A stretch of 51,124 nt of DNA, from assembly GCF_016743335.1 (NCBI RefSeq), contig NZ_WCJE01000014.1:1-51124 (forward strand). The letters are read 5' to 3'. A program made the position numbers and the translations under genes. The stretch comes from Streptococcus suis (GTDB taxonomy: Bacteria; Bacillota; Bacilli; Lactobacillales; Streptococcaceae). Below are positions 20,907 through 32,283 of the stretch, in pieces. The stretch's first letter is position 1, and each line of letters opens with the position of its first letter. The notes under the pieces are model-generated. The model was not told the origin of the DNA, searched no databases, and saw only the letters and a list, made by a program, of their open reading frames with translations.

Positions 20907-22256
20907 ATGGAAGAACAAAAAGGGTTCTTTGGACTATTAGATAAATATCTGATGGGACCAATGGGTAAACTGGCATCTTACAAAGTTGTACGTGCCATCA
21001 CAGCTGCAGGTATGGCTGCCGTACCATTTACGATTGTTGGTTCGATGTTCTTGGTTTTCAGTATCTTACCACAGGCATTTTCATTCTGGCCAGTTGTTGC
21101 AGATATTTTTGCGGCATCATTTGATAAATTTACCCCACTCTATATGGTTGCCAATACTGCTACTATGGGGGTGCTATCACTTTATTTTGCACTTGCTATT
21201 GGATATGAATTGACAAAAATTTACGCTGAGGAAGAAGATCTTAATTTGACTCCGCTTAATGGGGCGCTCTTATCCCTCTTTGCTTTCATCATGACCGTTC
21301 CTCAAATTATTTTTGAAGAAGGCGCGATGTCGGCAGTCAGCTCTCTTGAAGAAGGCGCAATAATTGTTGATGGTTGGGCAATGGGTGGTGGCGTAACACG
21401 CTTTGGTACAACGGGTATATTTACGGCAATCATCATGGCTGTTGCGGCAGTTCTGCTATATCGGATGTGCGTGAAAAATAATTGGGTTATCAAAATGCCC
21501 GATTCAGTACCAGAGGGTGTATCACGCGGCTTTACAGCTTTGATACCATCATTTGTAATAGCATTCTTCGTGATTTTCTTGAACGGCCTCTTAGTGGCGC
21601 TTGGAACAGACATTTTTAAAGTAATTGCTATTCCATTTGGATTTGTAGCAAACTTGACTAACTCATGGCTTGGTTTGGTCGTTATCTATCTTTTGACACA
21701 AGCATTGTGGATTGTGGGGATTCACGGAGCAAATATTATCTTTGCTTTTATCAATCCAATTGCTCTTGCAAATATGTCTCTCAATGTTGCTGGCGAACGA
21801 ATGATTGTTGCAGGGGAGTTCTCAAATATGTTTGTCATTGCAGGTGGTTCTGGAGCAACTCTCGGTCTCTGTATCTGGCTTGCAACACGTGCTCGTTCAG
21901 AGCAGTTGAGCGCTATCGGGAAAGCTTCAATCGTTCCAGGTATTTTTAATATCAACGAACCACTGATTTTTGGTTTGCCAATCATCTATAATCCAGCACT
22001 TGCAATCCCATTCATGCTTGCTCCAATTGCATCTATGACGGTGTATTACTTCTCTATGAAGTTGAATCTTATCAATGCAGTTGTTGCTCAAGTACCATGG
22101 CCAACTCCAGTTGGTATCGGTGCCTTCCTTGGTACAGCTGACTGGCGTGCAATTGTTGTTTCAATTGTTTGTGCAGTTGTTGCCTTCCTTGTTTACTATC
22201 CATTCATTCGTGCATACGATAAACAGTTGCTAAAAGAAGAAGCGGCAAATGCTTAA
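20907..22256 (+). CDS. celD: PTS cellobiose family EIIC permease
   Basis: This 449-aa membrane component with about ten helices forms the sugar channel of the cellobiose PTS. Typical segments include NEPLIFGLPIIYNP, conserved in Lac-family IIC, and the MGGGVTRFGTTGIFTA stretch. The start follows AGGAGG. It is the last gene of the cel operon and is followed by a strong terminator. Lac-family IICs carry beta-glucosides and chitobiose too; cellobiose is the most likely substrate from context. Confidence 0.93.
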   Translation: MEEQKGFFGLLDKYLMGPMGKLASYKVVRAITAAGMAAVPFTIVGSMFLVFSILPQAFSFWPVVADIFAASFDKFTPLYMVANTATMGVLSLYFALAIGYELTKIYAEEEDLNLTPLNGALLSLFAFIMTVPQIIFEEGAMSAVSSLEEGAIIVDGWAMGGGVTRFGTTGIFTAIIMAVAAVLLYRMCVKNNWVIKMPDSVPEGVSRGFTALIPSFVIAFFVIFLNGLLVALGTDIFKVIAIPFGFVANLTNSWLGLVVIYLLTQALWIVGIHGANIIFAFINPIALANMSLNVAGERMIVAGEFSNMFVIAGGSGATLGLCIWLATRARSEQLSAIGKASIVPGIFNINEPLIFGLPIIYNPALAIPFMLAPIASMTVYYFSMKLNLINAVVAQVPWPTPVGIGAFLGTADWRAIVVSIVCAVVAFLVYYPFIRAYDKQLLKEEAANA

Positions 22257-22263
22257 ACTAGAG

Positions 22264-22303
22264 AAACTCCTTGACTTCTTCTAAGTCCAAGGAGTTTTTT
22301 TAT
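22264..22303 (+). terminator. Terminator of the cel operon
   Basis: AACTCCTTGACTT pairs with AAGTCCAAGGAGTT, followed by a T-run. Confidence 0.92.
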
Positions 22304-24127
<1,824 letters not shown>

Positions 24128-24135
24128 GAGGTCTT

Positions 24136-24738
24136 ATGACAAAAACGATTTATCTCATGCGTCATGGTGAAACCCTTTTTAATACGCAAAAACGAGTGCA
24201 GGGTTGGTCGGATTCTCCCTTAACAGAACGTGGTATTGCCCAAGCCCAAGCCGTTGGTCAGTATTTTAAGGAGCAGGGAATCGTCTTCACCAGTGCCTAT
24301 TCTTCCACGCAAGAGAGGGCTACTGATACACTAAAATTAGTTACGGATGCGCCCTACCAACAGCTCAAGGGACTCAAGGAGATGAACTTCGGGATTTTTG
24401 AAGCTAGAGAGGAAGAATTACTTCCCAAGCCTCGTCCTGGAGCTCGTTCTTTCGAAGACCTCTTGGAGCCATTTGGAGGCGAGGACATTCGAGCAGTTGG
24501 AAGTCGTGTCAAAGAGGCGATTCTCTCTGTCGCGGAAAACGATCCAGCTGATCCAATCCTCATGGTCAGTCATGGTGCAGCTATTTGGGGATTGGTGCAG
24601 GTTTTGGAGGTCACCTTCCCACCGGGTGTCTTCCTGCCCAACTGTGCCATTTGCCAGCTGACTGTTGAAAATGGGGAAATAAGATTTGAAAAACTGATTG
24701 ATTCCGCACATGATTTTAAGGTTTATGACTTTAAGTAG
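24136..24738 (+). CDS. Histidine phosphatase (phosphoglycerate-mutase-like), copy 1
   Basis: This 200-aa branch-1 histidine phosphatase has the catalytic RHG motif (residues 9-11, LMRHGETLFN), the conserved STQERA segment, the acid-donor-type glutamate in LKEMNFGIFEA and the second histidine in MVSHGAA. Family members dephosphorylate sugar phosphates, phosphoglycerates or cofactors. It begins 8 bp after the GH1 stop, with AGGAGG upstream, and is 11 bp from the second phosphatase gene. The context suggests a sugar-phosphate substrate released by the GH1 enzymes; this is inference. Confidence 0.88.
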   Translation: MTKTIYLMRHGETLFNTQKRVQGWSDSPLTERGIAQAQAVGQYFKEQGIVFTSAYSSTQERATDTLKLVTDAPYQQLKGLKEMNFGIFEAREEELLPKPRPGARSFEDLLEPFGGEDIRAVGSRVKEAILSVAENDPADPILMVSHGAAIWGLVQVLEVTFPPGVFLPNCAICQLTVENGEIRFEKLIDSAHDFKVYDFK

Positions 24739-24749
24739 GGAGGTTTAGT

Positions 24750-26797
<2,048 letters not shown>

Positions 26798-26802
26798 AGT
26801 AG

Positions 26803-26833
26803 AAAGACAAGTCTTGTGGCTTGTCTTTTGTTA
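26803..26833 (+). terminator. Terminator after GH1 paralogue 4
   Basis: AAAGACAAG pairs with CTTGTCTTT and is followed by TG TTA. The right arm overlaps the -35 of the lplA promoter. Confidence 0.75.
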
Positions 26834-26849
26834 TCGTTTCCACTATAAT
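26821..26849 (+). promoter_or_regulatory. Promoter of lplA
   Basis: TTGTCT (26821-26826) and TATAAT (26844-26849) with a 17-bp spacer. Confidence 0.7.
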
Positions 26850-26879
26850 AAAAATTAGTTAACAATAAAGGAGTTTCGC

Positions 26880-27869
26880 ATGAAATACATCGTAAATAAC
26901 AGCAATGACCCAGCTTATAACATTGCCCTCGAAGCCTACGCTTTCAAGGAATTAACAGATATTGACGAAATTTTTATTCTCTGGATCAATGAGCCTGCCA
27001 TCATTATCGGTAAGCACCAGAATGCCATTGAAGAAATCAACAAGGAATTCACAGACGAAAAGGGCATCCATGTCGTTCGCCGTTTGTCCGGTGGTGGAGC
27101 GGTTTACCATGATTTAAACAATCTCAACTACACCATTATTTCAAATAAATCTGAAGAAGGTGCATTTGACTTCAAAACCTTCTCCAAGCCTGTCATTGAT
27201 ACCCTTGCCACACTAGGTGTAGAGGCTAATTTCACCGGCCGTAATGACCTGGAAATCGACGGAAAGAAAATCTGTGGTAATGCGCAAGCCTACGCAAAAG
27301 GTCGTATGATGCACCACGGTTGCCTACTCTTTGATGTGGATATGTCGGTCTTGGCAAGTGCCCTCAAGGTCAGCAAGGATAAGATTGAGTCTAAAGGCGT
27401 CAAGTCAGTCCGTGCCCGCGTGACCAATATCAATAACGAATTGCCAGAGAAGATGACAGTCTTGGAGTTCAAGGATGCCATTCTCAACCAAATGAAGCAA
27501 GAATATCCAGACATGGACGAGTATATCTTGTCAGAAGATGATTTGGCTCGTATCCAAGAAATCCGTGATAGCCAGTTTGCGACCTGGGATTGGACTTACG
27601 GTCAAACACCAGAATACACTGTGGAGCGCAGCGTTCGTTACCCGGCTGGTAAAATCACGACCTACATCAAGGCTGAAAAATCAGTTATCGAGTCCATCAA
27701 GATTTACGGAGACTTCTTCGGAATTGGTGATGTATCGGATATCGAAGACTTGTTGGTCGGTACTCGCTACGAGTATGCGGATGTTCTTGCCAAATTGCAA
27801 GAAATCGACACCACGCACTATTTCTCACGCATGACAACAGAAGAAGTAGCAAAAGCGATTGTAGCTTAA
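26880..27869 (+). CDS. lplA: Lipoate-protein ligase A
   Basis: This 329-aa ligase activates lipoate with ATP and attaches it to the lysine of lipoyl domains. The N-terminal BPL/LplA fold shows the lipoate-binding RRLSGGGAVYHD motif (about 75-86) and the lysine region GKKICGNAQAY; an accessory C-terminal domain follows from about 245. AAGGAG precedes the start. Lipoyl domains of PdhC and PdhD at the other end of the window are the evident substrates. It is monocistronic, with its own promoter and terminator. Confidence 0.94.
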   Translation: MKYIVNNSNDPAYNIALEAYAFKELTDIDEIFILWINEPAIIIGKHQNAIEEINKEFTDEKGIHVVRRLSGGGAVYHDLNNLNYTIISNKSEEGAFDFKTFSKPVIDTLATLGVEANFTGRNDLEIDGKKICGNAQAYAKGRMMHHGCLLFDVDMSVLASALKVSKDKIESKGVKSVRARVTNINNELPEKMTVLEFKDAILNQMKQEYPDMDEYILSEDDLARIQEIRDSQFATWDWTYGQTPEYTVERSVRYPAGKITTYIKAEKSVIESIKIYGDFFGIGDVSDIEDLLVGTRYEYADVLAKLQEIDTTHYFSRMTTEEVAKAIVA

Positions 27870-27876
27870 TCCATAG

Positions 27877-27909
27877 GGCTGCCCTTTGTTTGGGCAGTCA
27901 TTATTTTTT
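27877..27909 (+). terminator. Terminator of lplA
   Basis: GGGCTGCCC pairs with GGGCAGTC, and a T-run follows. Confidence 0.85.
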
Positions 27910-27939
27910 GTGAAAATGTTTTCGGCAAACTGTTTTCAC
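27910..27939. promoter_or_regulatory. Inverted repeat just upstream of the rpsF promoter
   Basis: GTGAAAA at 27910 is mirrored by TTTTCAC at 27933, with a 16-base spacer ending directly at the -35. It could bind a regulator or be a remnant; no assignment is possible. Confidence 0.4.
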
Positions 27940-27967
27940 TTGCACATTTTCTATATTATGGTATAAT
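27940..27967 (+). promoter_or_regulatory. Promoter of rpsF-ssb-rpsR
   Basis: TTGCAC (27940-27945) and TATAAT (27962-27967) are 16 bp apart, within a TATGGTATAAT context. Confidence 0.75.
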
Positions 27968-27975
27968 TATTTTCT

Positions 27976-28013
27976 GTGAGTATCCCTCACTTACTCGTGG
28001 CTAGACCATGAGT
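27976..28013 (+). promoter_or_regulatory. Candidate structured leader of the rpsF operon
   Basis: Two consecutive hairpins lie in the short 5' leader: GTGAG-TATCC-CTCAC (27976-27990) and ACTCGTGG-CTAGA-CCATGAGT (27993-28013). rpsF operons of many bacteria have a leader that binds the S6:S18 complex for feedback control. This leader could play that part, but the sequence is not a clear match to that motif. Confidence 0.45.
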
Positions 28014-28040
28014 CATTAGACCAAAAGGAGGAACATATCA

Positions 28041-28331
28041 ATGGCTAAATACGAAATTCTTTATATTATTCGTCCAAACATTGAAGAAGAAGCTAAAAAC
28101 GCTTTGGTAGCACGCTTTGACTCTATCTTGACTGACAACGGTGCAACTATCGTTGAATCAAAAGCATGGGAAAAACGTCGCCTTGCATACGAAATCAAAG
28201 ATTTCCGCGAAGGTTTGTACCACATCGTTAACGTTGAAGCTAACAACGATGAAGCTCTTAAAGAGTTTGACCGTTTGTCAAAAATCAACGGCGACATTCT
28301 TCGTCACATGATTGTCAAACTTGACGCGTAA
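28041..28331 (+). CDS. rpsF: 30S ribosomal protein S6
   Basis: This 96-aa S6 protein begins [12 protein letters not shown] and has the standard ferredoxin-like pattern; it binds the central domain of 16S rRNA together with S18. AAAGGAGG gives a strong ribosome site. It is the first gene of the conserved rpsF-ssb-rpsR operon. Confidence 0.97.
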   Translation: MAKYEILYIIRPNIEEEAKNALVARFDSILTDNGATIVESKAWEKRRLAYEIKDFREGLYHIVNVEANNDEALKEFDRLSKINGDILRHMIVKLDA

Positions 28332-28342
28332 GAAGGTAGTTT

Positions 28343-28837
28343 ATGATTAATAATGTAGTATTGGTTGGTCGTATGACCCGTGATGCAGAACTTCGTTATA
28401 CTCCGTCTAACCAAGCTGTTGCGACTTTTACTTTGGCGGTTAACCGCAATTTTAAAAATCAAAACGGTGAGCGTGAAGCGGACTTTATCAACGTAGTCAT
28501 TTGGCGTCAACAAGCTGAGAATTTGGCGAATTGGGCTAAGAAAGGTGCTCTGATTGGTGTTACTGGTCGTATCCAGACTCGTAGCTATGACAATCAGCAA
28601 GGGCAACGTGTCTACGTTACTGAGGTAGTTGCAGAAAGTTTCCAACTCTTGGAAAGCCGTACTGCCCGTGAAGGTCAAGGTGGAGGCTATTCAGCTGGCA
28701 ACTCGTTTGCTGGAGGAAATGACTATAACTCGCCTTATCAAGCGCCTGCACAATCTACACCAAACTTCGCTCGAGAAGAAAGTCCATTTGGAGCAAGTAA
28801 TCCAATGGATATATCAGACGATGACCTACCATTCTAG
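28343..28837 (+). CDS. ssb: Single-stranded DNA-binding protein
   Basis: This 164-aa SSB has an N-terminal OB-fold (about 1-110, [20 protein letters not shown]), a Gly/Asn/Gln-rich linker and the acidic partner-binding tail DISDDDLPF. It protects single-stranded DNA and recruits repair and replication proteins. It lies between rpsF and rpsR as in most Firmicutes. Confidence 0.97.
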   Translation: MINNVVLVGRMTRDAELRYTPSNQAVATFTLAVNRNFKNQNGEREADFINVVIWRQQAENLANWAKKGALIGVTGRIQTRSYDNQQGQRVYVTEVVAESFQLLESRTAREGQGGGYSAGNSFAGGNDYNSPYQAPAQSTPNFAREESPFGASNPMDISDDDLPF

Positions 28838-28869
28838 GTCAAAAATTAATAATATAAAGGAGAACACAC

Positions 28870-29109
28870 ATGGCTCAACAACGTCGTGGCGGTTTCAAAC
28901 GCCGTAAAAAAGTTGACTATATCGCAGCTAACAAAATTGAATATGTTGATTACAAAGATACTGAGCTTCTTAGCCGTTTCATTTCTGAACGTGGAAAAAT
29001 TCTTCCACGCCGTGTAACTGGAACTTCAGCTAAAAACCAACGTAAAGTAACAACAGCTATCAAACGTGCTCGCGTTATGGCTCTTTTACCATTCGTAAAC
29101 GAAGATTAA
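28870..29109 (+). CDS. rpsR: 30S ribosomal protein S18
   Basis: This 79-aa basic S18 protein has the [13 protein letters not shown] segment typical of the family. AAAGGAG precedes the start. It ends the rpsF-ssb-rpsR operon directly before a terminator. Confidence 0.97.
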   Translation: MAQQRRGGFKRRKKVDYIAANKIEYVDYKDTELLSRFISERGKILPRRVTGTSAKNQRKVTTAIKRARVMALLPFVNED

Positions 29110-29136
29110 AAAAATGACCCCAACGGGTCATTTTTT
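29109..29136 (+). terminator. Terminator of rpsF-ssb-rpsR
   Basis: AAAAAATGACCC-CAAC-GGGTCATTTTTT, a perfect 12-bp stem. Confidence 0.95.
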
Positions 29137-29140
29137 CTTG

Positions 29141-29345
29141 CGCTCTAGAAATGCGAAAAGCGCAATAACAGTATGGACTGTTTTTTCACGAGCATGAAAA
29201 TAAGAAAGCGAGTAATGGTCCAGTGGACCATTTTTGCATGAACTCGAAATTAAGAAAGCGAATTAAGCCCTTGAATGGACTATTTCAACCCGAGCCAAGA
29301 AGTTAGAAAGCGAGGCACAGTCTGGGGATAGACTGTTTCAGTCAC
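29141..29345 (+). repeat. Array of four hairpin cassettes with conserved spacers
   Basis: There are four tandem units of about 50 bp. Each has a spacer related to GAGC-(A)-TTAGAAAGCGAG (at 29141, 29189, 29241 and 29291) followed by a different palindrome: ACAGTATGGACTGT (29168), AATGGTCCA/TGGACCATT (29214), a weak AGCCC/GGACT (29265) and CAGTCT/AGACTG (29318). Each palindrome is followed by a T-rich tract. No open reading frame of note. Confidence 0.7.
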
Positions 29346-29385
29346 TTACGCAGATGTGTAAAACTCCCAGGTGAACTGTATAGAT

Positions 29386-29424
29386 AAACAAAAGCGACTG
29401 GAATATTCCAATCGCTTTGTTTTA
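29386..29424 (-). terminator. Terminator of the corA-DUF1129 operon
   Basis: A long stem AAACAAAAGCGA / TCGCTTTGTTT with TTGGAATATTCCAA-like inner pairing lies directly after the reverse gene's stop. It reads as a terminator from both sides. Confidence 0.85.
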
Positions 29425-30081
29425 TTATTGAACTGGGGACATGGCATTGCGAATGTTATATTTCTTTTTCAAGAGGTAGCGTGCACCGAAAGCAGCAGCT
29501 CCGATAAGAATAGTAACAAGCGGAGGGAGAACTGGGTTAAAAGCGGCCGGAATCAGTGCTGCCAGAATGAAAACGACTGACCAAGCCAGAGTAGCAAGTC
29601 CGAGAAAAGCGATAGCTTTCAGCAATTTAGGACGTTGCCCAGTTTTAATTTGTTCTCTGTAAACAAAGTGATACATAAAGTACATACCAGCGCCGACACC
29701 AAAACCAATGACTAATAGTGTGAGCAAGCCATATTGGGCACCTTGACCAAAAAGATTCATCAAACCATTGATACCAGCAATAATTGCAAGCATGAAAAGA
29801 CTAGAATCTAGCCACATCAACCATGGATTTTCATTGTATTCCACTTGGTCTTTCTTTTCCTGTTCAGAAACTGTCTTACTAGCAGCCCACTCACTTGGTG
29901 CTCCATAGAGATTGCGGGCAGTCACGCCAGTTTTTTGCTTTTCAATGATAGTTGGTAAAATTTCTTCCAAGAGTTCTTTGATTTCGCTATCAGACTTTCC
30001 ATCTTTAATCAGTTGGTTGGTCGCAATATGGATAAATTCTTGGTTCTTTTTTGTTAATCCGTTGATTTCTGTAAATGACAT
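29425..30081 (-). CDS. DUF1129 family membrane protein
   Basis: This 218-aa protein has a soluble acidic N-terminal part (about 1-85, TEINGLTKKNQEFI and SEIKELLEEILPTI) and four membrane helices (about 90-115, 118-140, 155-178 and 182-203). It fits the DUF1129 family of Firmicute membrane proteins, whose function is unknown. AAGGAG precedes the start. It lies 15 bp downstream of corA on the same strand, so the two are co-transcribed; a link to divalent cation transport is inferred. Confidence 0.82.
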   Translation of the reverse strand: MSFTEINGLTKKNQEFIHIATNQLIKDGKSDSEIKELLEEILPTIIEKQKTGVTARNLYGAPSEWAASKTVSEQEKKDQVEYNENPWLMWLDSSLFMLAIIAGINGLMNLFGQGAQYGLLTLLVIGFGVGAGMYFMYHFVYREQIKTGQRPKLLKAIAFLGLATLAWSVVFILAALIPAAFNPVLPPLVTILIGAAAFGARYLLKKKYNIRNAMSPVQ

Positions 30082-30096
30082 GTTAATCTCCTTAGG

Positions 30097-31041
30097 TTAA
30101 AACCATCTCTTACGGATGAAGTAGAAGGTGAGTGATAGGCTGATTGCAAATGCGAAGAGGATAATCCACCAAAAAGCATAGGGAATATCGTTAAAAGGAA
30201 TGATGTTGTCCTTAAAGTTCATACCGTATGCGGAGAAGACCATGGTTGGGATAGAGAGAACGATTGTCACTAATGCCAAGGTTTTCATGATGGTATTCTG
30301 GTTGTTAGAAATGATAGAAGCAAAGGCATGGGTCATAGAGTTCAGGATGGAACCATAGATGTCTGCCATCTCAATGGCCTGTTGGGTTTCAACCAGGGTG
30401 TCTTCCAACAAATCTTCGTCTTCTTCGTATTTTCGTAATAGGCGAGAAGAAGAAGCCAGTTTCTTGACCAACCGCTCGTTGGTTTTCAGGGAAGCCTTGA
30501 AATAGACAATGGTTTTTTCCAATTCCATGAGTACAATTAATTCTTCATTTCGAGTGGCCTCATGGAGTTGCTTCTCAATCTCTTCGCTCTTTCTGTCAAT
30601 GGTCCGTAGGGCTGACAAGTAGAGTTGGGCATTGCGGTAGAGAATTTGGAAAACGAAACGAGACTTCATGAAAGTGAAGAAATTCCGTAGACGACGATGG
30701 ATAAACTGCTCAAACAGTGGCAATGGTTCCAAACAAGTCGTGATAATCGCATCATCTGTTAGAATAATTCCCAAAGGAATAGTAATATAATATGTCTTGT
30801 TGTTTCGTTCTTCAAGAATTGGGACGTCGACCAGGATGAGCGTATAATCATCTTCGACGGTGATACGAGAGGATTCTTCCGCATCGAGCGGTGCTCGCAG
30901 GTCAGCGATGTCAATTTTATAGTGCTCAGCAACTTCCATAGACTCGCTCTGGGAGGGGTTGACCAAATTAATCCAAGCCCCTGGTTCAAAGGTTTGAATT
31001 TCTTCTAAATCAGTCATGGTTGATAGAAAAATTTGTTTCAT
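30097..31041 (-). CDS. corA: CorA-family magnesium/cobalt transporter
   Basis: This 314-aa CorA-type channel has a large N-terminal cytoplasmic domain and two C-terminal helices; the pore signature GMN is present at the end of the first helix (AYGMNF). The C-terminus (FYFIRKRWF) is typically basic. It is pentameric in characterised relatives and admits Mg2+. The ribosome site AAAAGGAGG is strong. A perfect 16-bp palindrome lies in its promoter (31065-31080). Confidence 0.93.
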   Translation of the reverse strand: MKQIFLSTMTDLEEIQTFEPGAWINLVNPSQSESMEVAEHYKIDIADLRAPLDAEESSRITVEDDYTLILVDVPILEERNNKTYYITIPLGIILTDDAIITTCLEPLPLFEQFIHRRLRNFFTFMKSRFVFQILYRNAQLYLSALRTIDRKSEEIEKQLHEATRNEELIVLMELEKTIVYFKASLKTNERLVKKLASSSRLLRKYEEDEDLLEDTLVETQQAIEMADIYGSILNSMTHAFASIISNNQNTIMKTLALVTIVLSIPTMVFSAYGMNFKDNIIPFNDIPYAFWWIILFAFAISLSLTFYFIRKRWF

Positions 31042-31064
31042 ATCTTTGCCCTCCTTTTATCTTT

Positions 31065-31080
31065 GTTGCGTTAACGCAAC
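31065..31080 (-). promoter_or_regulatory. Perfect palindrome in the corA promoter region
   Basis: GTTGCGTTAACGCAAC is a perfect 16-bp palindrome. On the reverse strand the -10 TATAAT lies at 31090-31085, so the palindrome covers the expected transcription start and could act as a repressor operator. The cognate regulator is unknown. Confidence 0.6.
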
Positions 31081-31149
31081 CTCTATTATACCAAAAAATG
31101 TGCAGTTTCGGAAAGGTTTTATATAGAAATGTGGTATAATATGTAGACA

Positions 31150-31340
31150 TTTAAGCGAATAAGTTGTACGAACTTTTTCTAATCTCTCATGGTACAGCTA
31201 GATCCTCTTAAGAAAGGAATTGAATGCGGGCTAATGATGTTGGTGTAATGAGGAAAACTGCGTTTTCCCTATTTCCCGATTGTAACAGTCTCCCAGACTG
31301 TTACAACGCCCTCTGTATCTTTAGAAAGGATTTGAATGGT
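31150..31340 (+). repeat. Stem-loop repeat block upstream of the tandem repeat
   Basis: This block contains AAAACtgcGTTTT, the CTATTTCC spacer and the strong palindrome TGTAACAGTCTcccAGACTGTTACA (about 31281-31305). It has two AGAAAGGA(A/T)TTGAATG boxes (31213 and 31322), each of which looks like a ribosome site plus ATG. The open frames after them are short or uninterpretable. Confidence 0.65.
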
Positions 31341-31743
31341 CGAGTTTTATAGGGTTTTCTTAACGTGAGATTTTCAAAACGATATTTTTTGAAAATCGAG
31401 CTAATACAAGATATAGAAATTGCCCATAGGCAGTTTCGTCTGGTGACGCGGAGTTCATCGACCGTCACCAGTTATCTTGTGAACGCACTTATATCTAGAA
31501 AGGAATTGAACACGCCCTAAACGCTGTGTGAAAAAAGTGATGCTTCTTCGTGTTCAAACATGGAGAACAGGCTTCTGCGTCGTAGACATCTGTGCTTTCT
31601 TCGGTTTTCGACCTGTGAAAGCACTAGTTGTCTTGACGGGGGTGCGTTTTCGAAATCACAGATTTCGGACTTACCGCCTATTTTCACCTTACGTTTTACG
31701 GGCTCTGTATCTTAGAAAGGATTTGAATGCGTGCTAAAAGCGT
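31341..31743 (+). repeat. Tandem 403-bp structured repeat, unit 1
   Basis: The first half folds as GATTTTCAAAA/TTTTGAAAATC and CAAGATA..CTGGTGAC/GTCACCAG..TATCTTG. After an AGAAAGGAATTGAAC box, the second half forms a long hairpin whose arms include TAAACG..GTGAAAA and TTTTCAC..CGTTTTA. The unit ends with AGAAAGGATTTGAATGCG. Unit 2 has the same length. Confidence 0.8.
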
Positions 31744-32146
31744 CGAGTTTTATAGGGTTTTCTTAACGTGAGATTTTCAAAACGATATTTTTTGAAAATC
31801 GAGCTAATACAAGATATAGAAATTGCCCATAGGCAGTTTCGTCTGGTGACGCGGAGTTAATCGACCGTCACCAGTTATCTTGTGAACGTACTTATATCTA
31901 GAAAGGAATTGAACATGGGCTAAATGCAGTGTCAAAAATTGCTGGTTTCTTCATGTTTAAGCATGTGGAACTGGCTTCTGCGTCGTAGACATCTGTGCTT
32001 TCTTTGGTTTTCAACCTGTGAAAGCACTAGTTGTCTTGACGGGGCTGCATCTTCGAAATCGCAGATTTCGGACTTACCGCCTATTTTGACTGTGCATTTG
32101 ATGCTCTTTATATCTTAGAAAGGATTCGAATGCGTGCTAAAAGCGT
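31744..32146 (+). repeat. Tandem 403-bp structured repeat, unit 2
   Basis: This is a direct repeat of unit 1 at exactly 403 bp offset and roughly 90% identical. The long-hairpin arms differ but still pair: AAATGCA.GTGTCAAAA with TTTTGAC.TGTGCATTT. A third copy starts at 32147 but diverges within a few bases; the remaining 137 bp to uvrA are different sequence. Confidence 0.8.
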
Positions 32147-32283
32147 CGAGAAAAAGATACATAGATGTTTCAACTTTAGTTGATTACAGCTGTGGATACT
32201 GTAAAGTACAAAATGTTTTGTCACGAAGTGACGTCACATTTTCCTATTTTCTTCTCGCTTTCTTAACGCACTTATATCATGTT

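Noticed and set aside
29141..29345. Possible CRISPR array
   Set aside because: The constant part is short and imperfect, the variable parts are themselves palindromes, and no cas gene is present.
31528..32118. Short forward frames in the tandem repeat
   Set aside because: They lie in long hairpins with paired substitutions; the changes follow base pairing, not codons.
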